DNA of 41,096 nucleotides, taken from positions 1-41,096 of the IMG/VR virus record IMGVR_UViG_3300009320_000046; one strand, written 5' to 3'. This stretch comes from a virus. The translations under genes and the position numbers were made by a program. Under the pieces are notes generated by a model that saw nothing but the letters and a program-made list of their open reading frames with translations, did not search any database and had not been told where the DNA came from. Shown piece after piece: positions 7,874 to 15,136 of this stretch (its first letter is position 1; the number at the start of each line of letters is the position of its first letter).

Positions 7874-9378
7874 TAAAATACCCTCTTTCTTATACCCTTA
7901 GTTATAGATATATCACTCTTTCCTCTTTCGCCTACAAACCCCTGAACCGCCTTGACAGCCTCTATTGCAAACCCCAATGCATCTACATCATCATCTATCC
8001 CACCACCATGCGGATCAAACTCTATCAAATGCTCTATTAGTGCTGCCACCTTCTTATTGCCCCTATTCCACTTTATAGTGCCATTCTCTATTAAAGGAGC
8101 TACCTCATGCAGTCTCACTGTCTTGTCAGTTGAAGTGAAGTGGCTTATTATAGGTACCGGCGCCTTAGCCTCTCGGCCTACCCTCTCTATGATCTCCTTA
8201 ACCGCCAAGCCCGCATTATTCTCTTCTATCTTTACCTTTGTATATTTATATATCTTATGCCTATTAACCAGATACTCGCCGAACCCTTGCCCTGATATAC
8301 CCTTTTCTAAAAATACATCATCTACATATATAAACCCCTTCCTGTCCCTGCATGCATCTACAAGCGACATATGATCAGCTGTGGTTTTTTTACTCATAGC
8401 AGTATCTATGCCGCCACCCCGGATACATGCAGGTGGAAGTGTATCATAATAGTTATCTGTAAACCATTCGCGTTTGATGATCTGTGACTCTATATCTTTA
8501 GGCTCTCCTTGATATAACCCTCCCCATACTTTACTACCTACGCTTTCCTTTATGTCTATGAGCGTTGAGAGTGGAAATCTCTCAGGCCACAATGCTTTAT
8601 TATCCTCTATTGCCTTAAGGTTTATAATATGCCAATCTTTTTGTTCTTCAAGTATCCTTCCCGCTAAATCCTTTGGATGCCAACGTGCCATGATTACTAT
8701 CTGCCTTGCATTAGGTTCTAAACGTGTCAGCGCTACAGATCTATACCAATCATACATTTTCTCTCTGTATGTTTCACTCAACGCCTCTTCCATATTTTTA
8801 ATTGGGTCATCTATTATTAAAAGATTAGCGCCATAGCCTGTAATCGAACCACCAACACCAGTTGATATCATACCACCAGTATGCTTATCTAAGTCCCAAG
8901 CATCTACCGCTCTTGAGTCACTGGCAAGATTAATGTTAAAAATCCATTTATATCTTTCATCGTTTATTAAGTTCCTGACGTGTCGAGAAAACATATTACT
9001 GAGTGTAGCAGAATAGGATGTATGGATAATTCTATTGTTTGGATTGCGGCCTAAATACCATGCTGGGAAGCGGATTGAAGTTATCTCACTCTTTCCATGC
9101 CTCGGCGGCACGAAGATCATTAGTTTTTTGATTTCACCTTTTTCTATTTTTTGGAGGGCGTCGGCTATAATGTGGAGGTGTATTGCGTCTTCGTATATAG
9201 GATTAGTGAAAAAACAAAAATCAAGTAGATTTTCTTGTGATAATTTACAGCCGAGATCTACCTGTTCTTCAGGTTTTAATTTTTTCTCTTCTTCTGTAAA
9301 AGCTGTTTGCAAGTGTCTCGAGCTCCTCTTTTGTTTTGCCTTCGTATCTGTTTTGCTGTACAACTGTCGTGACAACAT
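7873..9378 (-). CDS. terL: Terminase large subunit
   Basis: The packaging motor ATPase/nuclease. Walker A is PPRHGKS (residues 91-97), Walker B LLIIDD (186-191), with GGSITGYGAN between. The nuclease part has GGGIDTAMSKKTTADH and a C-terminal GGGIDDDVDALGFA, giving the acidic residues of the RNase H fold. ATG 9378 lacks a good ribosome site; an in-frame TTG at 9312 (479 residues) lies nine bases after GAGGAG and would reduce the overlap with the small subunit from 110 to 44 bp, so either start is possible. Confidence 0.93.
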   Translation of the reverse strand: MLSRQLYSKTDTKAKQKRSSRHLQTAFTEEEKKLKPEEQVDLGCKLSQENLLDFCFFTNPIYEDAIHLHIIADALQKIEKGEIKKLMIFVPPRHGKSEITSIRFPAWYLGRNPNNRIIHTSYSATLSNMFSRHVRNLINDERYKWIFNINLASDSRAVDAWDLDKHTGGMISTGVGGSITGYGANLLIIDDPIKNMEEALSETYREKMYDWYRSVALTRLEPNARQIVIMARWHPKDLAGRILEEQKDWHIINLKAIEDNKALWPERFPLSTLIDIKESVGSKVWGGLYQGEPKDIESQIIKREWFTDNYYDTLPPACIRGGGIDTAMSKKTTADHMSLVDACRDRKGFIYVDDVFLEKGISGQGFGEYLVNRHKIYKYTKVKIEENNAGLAVKEIIERVGREAKAPVPIISHFTSTDKTVRLHEVAPLIENGTIKWNRGNKKVAALIEHLIEFDPHGGGIDDDVDALGFAIEAVKAVQGFVGERGKSDISITKGIRKRVF

Positions 9379-9694
9379 TATTATTTATTATTGCACTATC
9401 ATTCTTCCATCTATCTCTTGACCTATTGTTTAAAAAATATCTTTGTTGTCTACCATCACCTGTCACTGCAGAATTAAATACAGCATCTTCAACTATCTGA
9501 ACTCTGTTATCTACTATCTTATTTACTAACCTATCAAGCTTTTCATTCTTTACTCGCCAGCGCCAAAACGTTGCAGTATTAATGCCTGCTGCAGTACAAG
9601 CAGACGATATGGGTGAACCTTGTTGTATGCTTTTAATAACCGCTCTAAGCTGTTTATACCTCTTTAACCCCATTGCATTCATTGCATTTTCCAC
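9269..9694 (-). CDS. terS: Terminase small subunit (helix-turn-helix)
   Basis: The 141-residue product has an N-terminal helix-turn-helix (residues about 22-50: SIQQGSPISSACTAAGINT then FWRWRV) typical of DNA-recognition subunits that feed DNA to the large terminase. The middle (IVEDAVFNSAVTGDGRQQRYFL) matches the oligomerisation part of small terminases. It overlaps the methyltransferase stop by 16 bp and the large subunit start by 110 bp. ATGs also occur at codons 5 and 8. Confidence 0.8.
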   Translation of the reverse strand: MENAMNAMGLKRYKQLRAVIKSIQQGSPISSACTAAGINTATFWRWRVKNEKLDRLVNKIVDNRVQIVEDAVFNSAVTGDGRQQRYFLNNRSRDRWKNDSAIINNNVVTTVVQQNRYEGKTKEELETLANSFYRRREKIKT

Positions 9695-10902
9695 CGTTTC
9701 CGTATAACATCGACATACTTAGGATCAAGCTCCATTGTGTAGCAAACCCTATTCATTTGCTCACACCCCATAAGCGTTGACCCTGATCCACCAAACAAAT
9801 CCAAAACAATATCTCCTTGCTCTGAATTTTTCTTTAATGCTCTCTCTGCTAACCTGATAGGCTTCTGAGTTGGATGCACATACTGACTCGTCAAGTCTCT
9901 TTTTTGATACCACACATCAATCATCTGCTCGAAATCGTCAAAGTCAAGATTGAAACAATCTTTAAAATCTACATACTTCTTATTTTTATAATGTGTCTTT
10001 TTATTCTTCCATCCCAACATGCATGGCTCATAACAACGATGATAGTCTTGCCCCCTCGAATAAACCATTCCATTTTTAAGCCATATTATTATCTGACTCA
10101 TATGAAGATTTGCTTCCTCAAAAGCTAATCTATTTATCCAATTATTCTTATTAGCAAACCACCAATAAATAGTCATATCATCTACTGTATGCTTGTGTAT
10201 GTTTTTCAACACATCAGTATAAAATTTCAAACAATCTTCATCTGATTGATTATCATTGAAAATTTTCCCATCACCATAACCCCTTGTATGTCTTTTTCTG
10301 TCATAATTCAAACCATTCTGTGCAACATAATTAACATTATACGGCGGATCCGTAAACACAAGCCGCGCGAGATTACCATTCATAAGCTTTGCCACATCCT
10401 CCTCTTTCGTGGCATCACCGCACATCACCCTATGCCTGCCAAGCTCATATACCTCACCAAGCTTTGACTCAGGCGTTGTGATAGAGTCATGTTCTTTCTT
10501 GCCATCAAATCCATCTTCTTTTAAGTCAGGGTCAAATATCCTATGTATCTCCTGAGATGAAAATCCAACATCCTTAAGTATACTCATATCAAACTCGCTC
10601 AGTAGCTCCAAATCAAACTCCCCTAAATTCTTATTAAGCCGAACGTTAAGTTCCTTCTCTCGCGCCTCATCTGTGATCTCCACATATACGCATGGCACTT
10701 CCTTAAAGCCCAAGTCCTTTGCCACCCTTACTCTAAAGTGGCCACCTATGATTCTATTATTAACCTTATTTACTATGATAGGATCTACCAAGCCGAAACG
10801 CTGGATAGACTCTTTGAGATGTTTGTACTCTTTATTTGAAGATTTGCGTGGATTATACTCTGCGGGATTAAGTTTGCTTGGGGCTACTTGAACTATCTCC
10901 AT
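9679..10902 (-). CDS. ParB-like nuclease domain fused to DNA methyltransferase
   Basis: The 407-residue protein has a ParB/sulfiredoxin-type domain (residues 1-110: LNPAEYNPRK, FGLVDPIIV, GGHFRV) and a beta-class amino-methyltransferase (residues about 150-407) with motif IV DPPY at 185-188 and motif I LFGGSGS at about 370. Such proteins are common next to phage terminase genes and methylate adenine (or cytosine N4) in phage DNA, probably for protection from restriction or for packaging control. ATG 10902 has only a weak ribosome site. It overlaps the small terminase gene by 16 bp. Confidence 0.88.
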   Translation of the reverse strand: MEIVQVAPSKLNPAEYNPRKSSNKEYKHLKESIQRFGLVDPIIVNKVNNRIIGGHFRVRVAKDLGFKEVPCVYVEITDEAREKELNVRLNKNLGEFDLELLSEFDMSILKDVGFSSQEIHRIFDPDLKEDGFDGKKEHDSITTPESKLGEVYELGRHRVMCGDATKEEDVAKLMNGNLARLVFTDPPYNVNYVAQNGLNYDRKRHTRGYGDGKIFNDNQSDEDCLKFYTDVLKNIHKHTVDDMTIYWWFANKNNWINRLAFEEANLHMSQIIIWLKNGMVYSRGQDYHRCYEPCMLGWKNKKTHYKNKKYVDFKDCFNLDFDDFEQMIDVWYQKRDLTSQYVHPTQKPIRLAERALKKNSEQGDIVLDLFGGSGSTLMGCEQMNRVCYTMELDPKYVDVIRKRWKMQ

Positions 10903-10939
10903 ATTACAAGTATAGCCCTAAATTATATTTTTGTCAAAT

Positions 10940-11140
10940 TTACTTACGCGGCCCTGACGACGTTCTATCTATTGAATCTATTATAGATATAACATGATTG
11001 GCATTATTGATCACTCTCTCCAGCGCCTTCTTCATATGCCTTAACTTGACCCTCTCCTTTATATTAAGGTATTCCACACCTATCCTTTTCCGTAGGAATT
11101 TGCGGTTTATCTTATAATGGATTACGCCGATGGGGAGCAT
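10940..11140 (-). CDS. Small basic protein
   Basis: The start is placed at 11140 because this ATG is fused to the upstream stop as TAATG, a classic coupled start; a longer start at 11218 would overlap a well-supported membrane gene. The 66-residue product is basic and helical (YKINRKFLRKRIG, LRHMKKALERVI). No family is recognised. It may bind nucleic acid, judged only by charge. Confidence 0.5.
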   Translation of the reverse strand: MLPIGVIHYKINRKFLRKRIGVEYLNIKERVKLRHMKKALERVINNANHVISIIDSIDRTSSGPRK

Positions 11141-11277
11141 TAGTCTAAGCCCATCAGTAATCCACCAAATGCACTTGCCGCCACTAACCAAACTATATAC
11201 CAAAAATTTTCTTTCCAATGAATTTTAGAAAATGGCACAACCGTACTCAATATTAATATTATTCCTAACAAATGCAT
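11140..11277 (-). CDS. 45-residue membrane protein
   Basis: A perfect TAAGGAGG lies six bases before ATG 11277. The product has two hydrophobic segments (residues 2-15 LLGIILILSTVVP and 25-44 FWYIVWLVAASAFGGLLMG) separated by KIHWKEN. It lies within a run of three small genes. It could be an envelope-acting or holin-like peptide; function unknown. Confidence 0.65.
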   Translation of the reverse strand: MHLLGIILILSTVVPFSKIHWKENFWYIVWLVAASAFGGLLMGLD

Positions 11278-11279
11278 AC

Positions 11280-11429
11280 CTACCTCCTTATGAGCAACAT
11301 CCCTGGTATCACGAACAACACCACGTTAAACACAACCACCCACACCATGAAATTTGGCCCTGCCTTTGACATAAGTATATTCGCAACTCCAAGTAGTCCC
11401 CATATGATCCCAAATATCCTGATCACCAT
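11280..11429 (-). CDS. 49-residue membrane protein
   Basis: ATG 11429 overlaps the upstream gene's stop (ATGGTGA) and AGGTGGTGG precedes it. The product has two membrane segments (residues 3-20 and 28-46, the second VWVVVFNVVLFVIPGMLL) and ends in basic IRR. Its stop lies within the ribosome site of the next gene, so translation is coupled. Function unknown; small phage membrane proteins often act in lysis or superinfection exclusion. Confidence 0.6.
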   Translation of the reverse strand: MVIRIFGIIWGLLGVANILMSKAGPNFMVWVVVFNVVLFVIPGMLLIRR

Positions 11430-11554
11430 AACCACCACCTTTTAAATTTCTCCCACCACGTTAACTCTCTCACCTTTCCATTCTTCTTGGGCGTTACGAT
11501 TCCCTGCTTCCTCTTCGAAGTCCCAAGTTCCCTCTTCCATCCTGTCTTAGCCAT
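11423..11554 (-). CDS. 43-residue basic protein
   Basis: ATG 11554 is preceded by GAGGTGG. The product is strongly basic in its N-terminal half (KTGWKRELGTSKRKQG) and Trp-rich at the end (WWEKFKRWWLW). It is the first gene after direct repeat copy 1 (11561-11632). No family is recognised. Confidence 0.5.
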   Translation of the reverse strand: MAKTGWKRELGTSKRKQGIVTPKKNGKVRELTWWEKFKRWWLW

Positions 11555-11560
11555 CCGACA

Positions 11561-11632
11561 CCACCTCATGCGTTGATATTCTTAATATCTAATATATAAC
11601 TATACTCCCTAAAGATTTCACCCGCGCGAGGG
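11561..11632. repeat. 72-bp direct repeat, copy 1 (regulatory candidate)
   Basis: This intergenic stretch matches 17111-17181 at most positions without gaps over the first 50 bases, including TTGATATTCTTA and TAATATATAACTATAC, and both end in CGCGCGAGGG. Each copy lies just upstream of a small minus-strand gene. On the plus strand both contain TTGATA-16 bp-TATAAC, a possible promoter pointing away from the genes. It may be a promoter/operator block shared by two transcription units. The rest of 11555-11732 shows no gene. Confidence 0.65.
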
Positions 11633-11708
11633 TTTTTGCGCCACCCCCACTCAAAACTCAAGAACTTTTTAAAACAATTTACCTATCTTGGGATATCAGT
11701 TTACCCTC

Positions 11709-12043
11709 TGAAAAACGCATACGCGAGGCTTTTTAGTCGATCACCACCACCTTAGTATTACGAGGTAACACCACAGCACCCTCTGGAGCCTCACCTTCGC
11801 TCACCTTTCCCTTTGTCATATACATCACCAATTTATTCTTATCGATCCCAGCATTGACATACCCTATCTCCGCAGCCGGCTCTACTTTAAAGCTGTTCAT
11901 ATTATTAACCCGTATGAGTGCTGCCTCAACGCCCACCTTCTTAAATTCTTCCCTCATTAAATAAATACTATCTTCCGTAAACTCATGACCTAAATACTTT
12001 ACGACATATATCTTGCCCTTTTCTAATGCGTATGCGTTTTTCA
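11709..12043. repeat. 16-bp perfect inverted repeat flanking one gene
   Basis: Arm 11709-11724 is the exact reverse complement of arm 12028-12043. The second arm covers the T and G of the start codon and codons 2-6 of the gene 11733-12044; the first lies just after its stop. In the mRNA the start region could pair with the 3' flank. Confidence 0.75.
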
Positions 12044-12044
12044 T
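11733..12044 (-). CDS. Unknown 103-residue protein
   Basis: The start at 12044 is chosen for its strong AAAGGAGGAGG site six bases before the ATG; upstream codons in frame belong to the decayed recombinase region. The product alternates short beta and helical segments (GKIYVVKYLG, DSIYLMREEFKKVGVE) and ends in NTKVVVID. No family is recognised. Its first codons are complementary to sequence just after the stop, so translation might be self-limited by long-range RNA pairing. It follows the DNA-modification genes in transcription order. Confidence 0.65.
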   Translation of the reverse strand: MKNAYALEKGKIYVVKYLGHEFTEDSIYLMREEFKKVGVEAALIRVNNMNSFKVEPAAEIGYVNAGIDKNKLVMYMTKGKVSEGEAPEGAVVLPRNTKVVVID

Positions 12045-12057
12045 TGCCTCCTCCTTT

Positions 12058-12298
12058 TTAAATTCCATTAGATTCGTTAAGCTCATTTTCAGACTTATTT
12101 TTCCTCTTTCTGCCACCTCTCGCACCGTAGTATCTCGCTGAATAACAAGTCAGAATTTTCATAATATCCGCTGCTAATTCTTCTTCATATTTCTTTTCTT
12201 TCTTCTCAACTACTTCGACTGTTATTTGCAAGCGCCTTGAGTGTGTTTATTGACACTCCGAGATAATCGCTTGCTTCGGTTATCTTATAGATTTTCAT
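12058..12298 (-). pseudogene. Decayed IS607-type serine recombinase (internal deletion plus frameshift)
   Basis: From ATG 12298 the frame reads MKIYKITEASDYLGVSINT and stops at 12206. This matches the MerR-like helix-turn-helix that opens IS607-family TnpA recombinases. In another frame the sequence continues to a stop at 12058 as EEELAADIMKILTCYSARYY then GARGGRKRK, which matches the C-terminal end of the same family. The catalytic serine domain between them is missing, so it is a deletion relic. No TnpB or element ends were found. The N-terminal 30-residue piece could still be expressed as a small DNA-binding peptide. Confidence 0.6.
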
Positions 12299-12902
12299 TC
12301 TTACACCACTTTTCTTCTTTCCACTTCACCGACAAAGACGAATCATATTTAAGCAAAAACCTATGTTTTCTTGTTCTCGCCCTCCATTCCCCCGCCACGC
12401 CCCTGACCTTGCCTCTACTGTGTTTCGTAAACGAACCATCTTCATTCTCGATATAAAAATCTTTTTTAGGTGCTGTTAATCCGTAATATTTAAAATTACA
12501 AGCAGCATAAACCACTCCAGAATGAAAATCAGAATCAGCATAACTTAAAATCAATCTCACATTTGTTTCTCTCCTTAATTGATTAATACATCTCGATAAA
12601 AACCAAGATGCCAGATTGTGTTCTTTATTTTGAATATTTGGTTCTAAACACAACCTGCTCAACTCAAACAAGCCTTCTTGTTCATTCCTCTCTAATCCAA
12701 GCATACCTTTGACTAATTCAGGGACAGGTAGTCCAGTAAATATAGCGACTCCCACGACATCGTTATCTAAAAATAGACCGTAATTAAAGCCACTCTTAAA
12801 TCCTTTCGATATATTGGATAAATAATGATAGGGTATCAAGATTCTTGCAGCTTCATTTTTATCAATTCTTTTAATTTCAAGAAAACTTTTAAATTTTCCC
12901 AT
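12285..12902 (-). CDS. Mom-like DNA-modification protein (GNAT fold)
   Basis: The 205-residue product matches the Mom/GNAT group of phage adenine-modifying enzymes. Key segments are NYGLFLDNDVVGVAIF (beta strands 1-2), FELSRLCLE (about residue 79), LASWFLSRCINQLR, and the hallmark YADSDFHSGVVYAACNF (121-137) followed by YYGLTAPKKDFYI. In phage Mu, Mom converts adenine to N6-carbamoylmethyl-adenine and blocks many restriction enzymes. It is preceded by TTAAGGAG and a linker repeated before the neighbouring methyltransferase; its last codons overlap the start of the decayed recombinase. Family call fairly sure; chemistry here is inferred. Confidence 0.8.
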   Translation of the reverse strand: MGKFKSFLEIKRIDKNEAARILIPYHYLSNISKGFKSGFNYGLFLDNDVVGVAIFTGLPVPELVKGMLGLERNEQEGLFELSRLCLEPNIQNKEHNLASWFLSRCINQLRRETNVRLILSYADSDFHSGVVYAACNFKYYGLTAPKKDFYIENEDGSFTKHSRGKVRGVAGEWRARTRKHRFLLKYDSSLSVKWKEEKWCKNENL

Positions 12903-12966
12903 CTTTCAACTCCTTAACTATTTTTTCGTTTGCTTCGGTTATCTTATATATTTTCATCGATTCGCT
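12887..12966 (-). repeat. Modification-island linker 2 (methyltransferase to Mom-like gene)
   Basis: This junction holds two recurring pieces: the stop of one gene overlapping ATGAAAATATATAAGATAAC then CGAAGCAA (also at 12271-12298), and GTTAAGGAGTTGAAAGATGG opening the next gene (also at 13688-13711 with small changes). The overlap start would give only a 22-residue peptide beginning MKIYKITEAN, the same N-terminus as the decayed recombinase. Confidence 0.6.
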
Positions 12967-13693
12967 TCTCTGCTATCTTGAAATACTCTTCGTCAAGCTC
13001 TATTCCGATGAAGTTACGGTTTAGATTCTTACAAGCCACGCCCGTTGTTCCACTTCCCATAGTGAAGTCCAGTACCATCTCGCCTTCGTTGGTGTAGGTC
13101 TTGATTAGATATTCCATCAGGGCTACTGGTTTTTGGGTTGGGTGCATCGTGCTAGATTCTCTAGGTATCTCCAAGCGTTGCCGTGGGTAATTAGTGAATT
13201 TCTGGGTTCTTTCGAGTCCGGCAGTGCGTAAAGCCCCCTTGCCATTTGAAATGTGTTCAGATTTTAGTGTCTGGCCACCGTCTGTGGCTGAATTTTTGCG
13301 TTTTTTATTAACAACCTTTAACCCTTGTGGATTGTAAAAAGTTGCTTTTTTACAGAAAATTACAACGTCTTCAATATGTCGAAGAGGTTGCCTTTTAGCG
13401 TTTGCAAAACCTGTCACAGAAATTTTATCCCAAACCCAACAATACTTAAACATCTTCATATTGCTCGCAATCAGCGTAGTAGTAAACGGCTGGCTCGCGG
13501 TCATAACAATGGCCCCCTTGGGTTTAATCACCCGCTTTAACTGCTCCCACATCGGCTCTAGCGGAATCACAGAATCCCACTTGCAAGCAGTAGTTCCGTA
13601 GGGTGGGTCTGCCAAAACCATATCAACACTACCATCAGGAATATCTTTCATCTTATCCAAGCAATCACCTTGTATCAATTCAAGCTTTCCCAT
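12944..13693 (-). CDS. DNA adenine methyltransferase (beta class, DPPY)
   Basis: The 249-residue enzyme has motif IV DPPY at residues 29-32 and a C-terminal motif I (VLDFTMGSGTTG), the order of beta-class N6-adenine methyltransferases. HPTQKPVALMEYLI is the usual segment before motif I. TTAAGGAG precedes the ATG. It is distantly related to the next methyltransferase (13772-14545): both end KIAEKRI(N/D)ENI and both stops overlap an ATGAAAATAT start-like junction. No restriction enzyme gene is nearby, so it probably protects phage DNA. Confidence 0.88.
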   Translation of the reverse strand: MGKLELIQGDCLDKMKDIPDGSVDMVLADPPYGTTACKWDSVIPLEPMWEQLKRVIKPKGAIVMTASQPFTTTLIASNMKMFKYCWVWDKISVTGFANAKRQPLRHIEDVVIFCKKATFYNPQGLKVVNKKRKNSATDGGQTLKSEHISNGKGALRTAGLERTQKFTNYPRQRLEIPRESSTMHPTQKPVALMEYLIKTYTNEGEMVLDFTMGSGTTGVACKNLNRNFIGIELDEEYFKIAEKRIDENI

Positions 13694-13796
13694 CTTCCAC
13701 TCCTTAACTGATTTTTGTTTACATCTACAACCTTCTGCATATCCTCAATGGATATTTCTTTTTCCAATATCTTAAATATTTTCATTTATTCGCTTC
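13675..13796 (-). repeat. Modification-island linker 1 (between two methyltransferases)
   Basis: The junction again joins the end KRINENI stop with an overlapping ATGAAAATATTTAAGAT and later a GTTAAGGAGTGGAAGATGGG start block as in linker 2. From ATG 13785 a 36-residue frame (MKIFKILEKEISIEDMQKVV...) runs to 13675 and overlaps the next gene start; it has no clear ribosome site and may be a remnant. Confidence 0.5.
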
Positions 13797-14545
13797 TCTG
13801 CGATCTTGATATACTCTTTTGATATTTCACTCCCAATGTAATTACGATTGTTCAGTATTGCCATTTTTGCAGTTGTTCCGCTTCCCATGAATGGATCATA
13901 AATCAAATCGTTTTCATTACTCCAGCTTATTATGTGGTCACTTGCTAATTGTTCAGGAAAGGGTGCTGGATGTTTTTGTTTTTGTGATTGTGGATTTATT
14001 TCCCAAACATTATATCTTTGACCAAATCCGCCTTTGCCATAAGTCTTTCCTTCTCCAGACATTCTCTTCATTGTTCCATCTGGATTTCTTATTGTTCCAG
14101 TAAGAATACTATTTGGATGTTTTACCTTCCTATCTTTCAATGGATTAAATGTCTTTATCCTTCCTTTACTCAAGATAAACATATATTCAAATACGGGTGC
14201 ATATCTGACTGATAATGCTCCAACTGCTGAGAATCCTGGTTTTTGCCATATCATCGTATCATGCAGATTAAATCCCACTTCCTTAAAATACAATGCTTGT
14301 CTAAAACTCGTTCCTGTTTCACTTCCCTTAATCGTAGCATCACCAACAACCCAAACAACAACACCGCCCGGTTTAATAACTCTGTAAAGCTCTGTTATTG
14401 TTGCTTTCCAGTCAAAATCAAATCCTTTTTTGTACGTTCTCAAATTGTCATAAGGTGGACTTGTAACAGTTAAATCCACAAACCCATTAGGCATTCTTGA
14501 CATTGTATCCAAACAATTTTCACAATAGATTTTATTTATCTCCAT
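13772..14545 (-). CDS. DNA methyltransferase (SPPY type, probably cytosine N4)
   Basis: The 257-residue enzyme carries SPPY at residues 29-32, often seen in N4-cytosine methyltransferases, then a C-terminal motif I (YDPFMGSGTTAKMA), so it is beta class. VIKPGGVVVWVVGDAT and WEINPQSQKQKHPAPFPEQL are typical of the N4/N6 family. GGGGTGAGAG precedes the ATG. It opens the modification island, with a palindrome upstream (14575-14599). Target site cannot be read from sequence. Confidence 0.85.
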   Translation of the reverse strand: MEINKIYCENCLDTMSRMPNGFVDLTVTSPPYDNLRTYKKGFDFDWKATITELYRVIKPGGVVVWVVGDATIKGSETGTSFRQALYFKEVGFNLHDTMIWQKPGFSAVGALSVRYAPVFEYMFILSKGRIKTFNPLKDRKVKHPNSILTGTIRNPDGTMKRMSGEGKTYGKGGFGQRYNVWEINPQSQKQKHPAPFPEQLASDHIISWSNENDLIYDPFMGSGTTAKMAILNNRNYIGSEISKEYIKIAEKRINENI

Positions 14546-14574
14546 CTCTCACCCCTACAATACAATATATTTTG

Positions 14575-14599
14575 GGTTAAAAAGCAAGTGATTTTAACC
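14575..14599. promoter_or_regulatory. Palindrome upstream of methyltransferase gene
   Basis: GGTTAAAA and TTTTAACC arms around an eight- or nine-base spacer lie about 30 bp before ATG 14545, next to AT-rich sequence with weak promoter-like hexamers (TTGCTT then TGTATT). It may be an operator or a weak hairpin; few T residues follow on either strand. Confidence 0.35.
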
Positions 14600-14634
14600 G
14601 ATTTCTTTTGATTTTGTTGGATTTTCATAAGCAG

Positions 14635-14784
14635 TTAAAACCTCCTCCTCTGACATGCAACACAAAACTCCACTTTACCCTCACTACTATAATAATGCCT
14701 TAAGTTCGGAAATCTGCATTTACATTTCAAGTTAAAGATTTTATTTATGAAGCGCATTACTCGTATTCCTGTTTGGTTCTTCAT
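14635..14784 (-). CDS. 49-residue zinc-ribbon-like protein
   Basis: ATG 14784 directly follows the upstream TAG, and the GAGGAGGAGGAG coding the previous gene's Glu tail acts as ribosome site. Cysteines at 21, 23, 41 and 44 (CKC ... CVAC) with basic flanks (CQRRRF) suggest a small zinc ribbon that binds nucleic acid. In Mu a small zinc protein, Com, activates Mom translation; this gene lies upstream of the methyltransferases and Mom-like gene, so a comparable role is possible but unproven. Confidence 0.6.
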   Translation of the reverse strand: MKNQTGIRVMRFINKIFNLKCKCRFPNLRHYYSSEGKVEFCVACQRRRF

Positions 14785-14931
14785 CTACTCCTCCTCCTCA
14801 TTAATGGGTGGATGTAAAGATATAAATCTACTGTCCTTCGGTGCTTGATAATCACAGTAGCCTTCATATGTACACTTTGACTCTCCGAGTGCTTTATATT
14901 CACAATCTCCTTTGTTATTACAGGTTTTCAT
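14785..14931 (-). CDS. 48-residue cysteine-containing protein
   Basis: ATG 14931 overlaps the upstream stop (ATGA). The product has four cysteines (4, 10, 20, 26) and an acidic end of five consecutive residues NEEEE. Pattern suggests metal binding or a small redox fold. No family is recognised. Overlapping neighbours on both sides support expression. Confidence 0.55.
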   Translation of the reverse strand: MKTCNNKGDCEYKALGESKCTYEGYCDYQAPKDSRFISLHPPINEEEE

Positions 14932-15041
14932 ACTCCCCTGCCTTTCAGCCACTCACTATAAGTTTCACATCCTAAACAAGGCTCATCCATAATACACTTA
15001 ACCGCTTCATCACAAGGACACTGATGTAATTCTTCACTCAT
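14928..15041 (-). CDS. 37-residue cysteine-rich protein
   Basis: ATG 15041 follows AAAGGTAGG. The product has five cysteines in 18 residues (CPC, then C16, and CLGC at 22-25). It heads a three-gene overlap series of tiny Cys proteins. It may bind zinc. No family is recognised; 15042-15136 upstream shows no gene. Confidence 0.5.
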   Translation of the reverse strand: MSEELHQCPCDEAVKCIMDEPCLGCETYSEWLKGRGV

Positions 15042-15136
15042 ACTATCCTACCTTTCAGTTACCAATCTTCTATTGTTATGAGATACTTACCATATTTTCC
15101 CTAGCGTCTAATTCCGCCACAGCACCCCCAGAGATT

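Noticed and set aside
5801-9694. Transposable Mu-like phage
   Set aside because: Head proteins are Mu-like, but no MuA/MuB transposition genes, repressor or Mu ends were found, and the tail is siphovirus-like.
10940-11218. Longer 92-residue version of the small basic protein
   Set aside because: Its upstream part overlaps a 45-residue membrane gene with a strong ribosome site; the TAATG start at 11140 fits better.
11733-12125. Longer 130-residue version of the unknown protein
   Set aside because: The added N-terminus lies over the decayed recombinase, and AAAGGAGGAGG marks the ATG at 12044.
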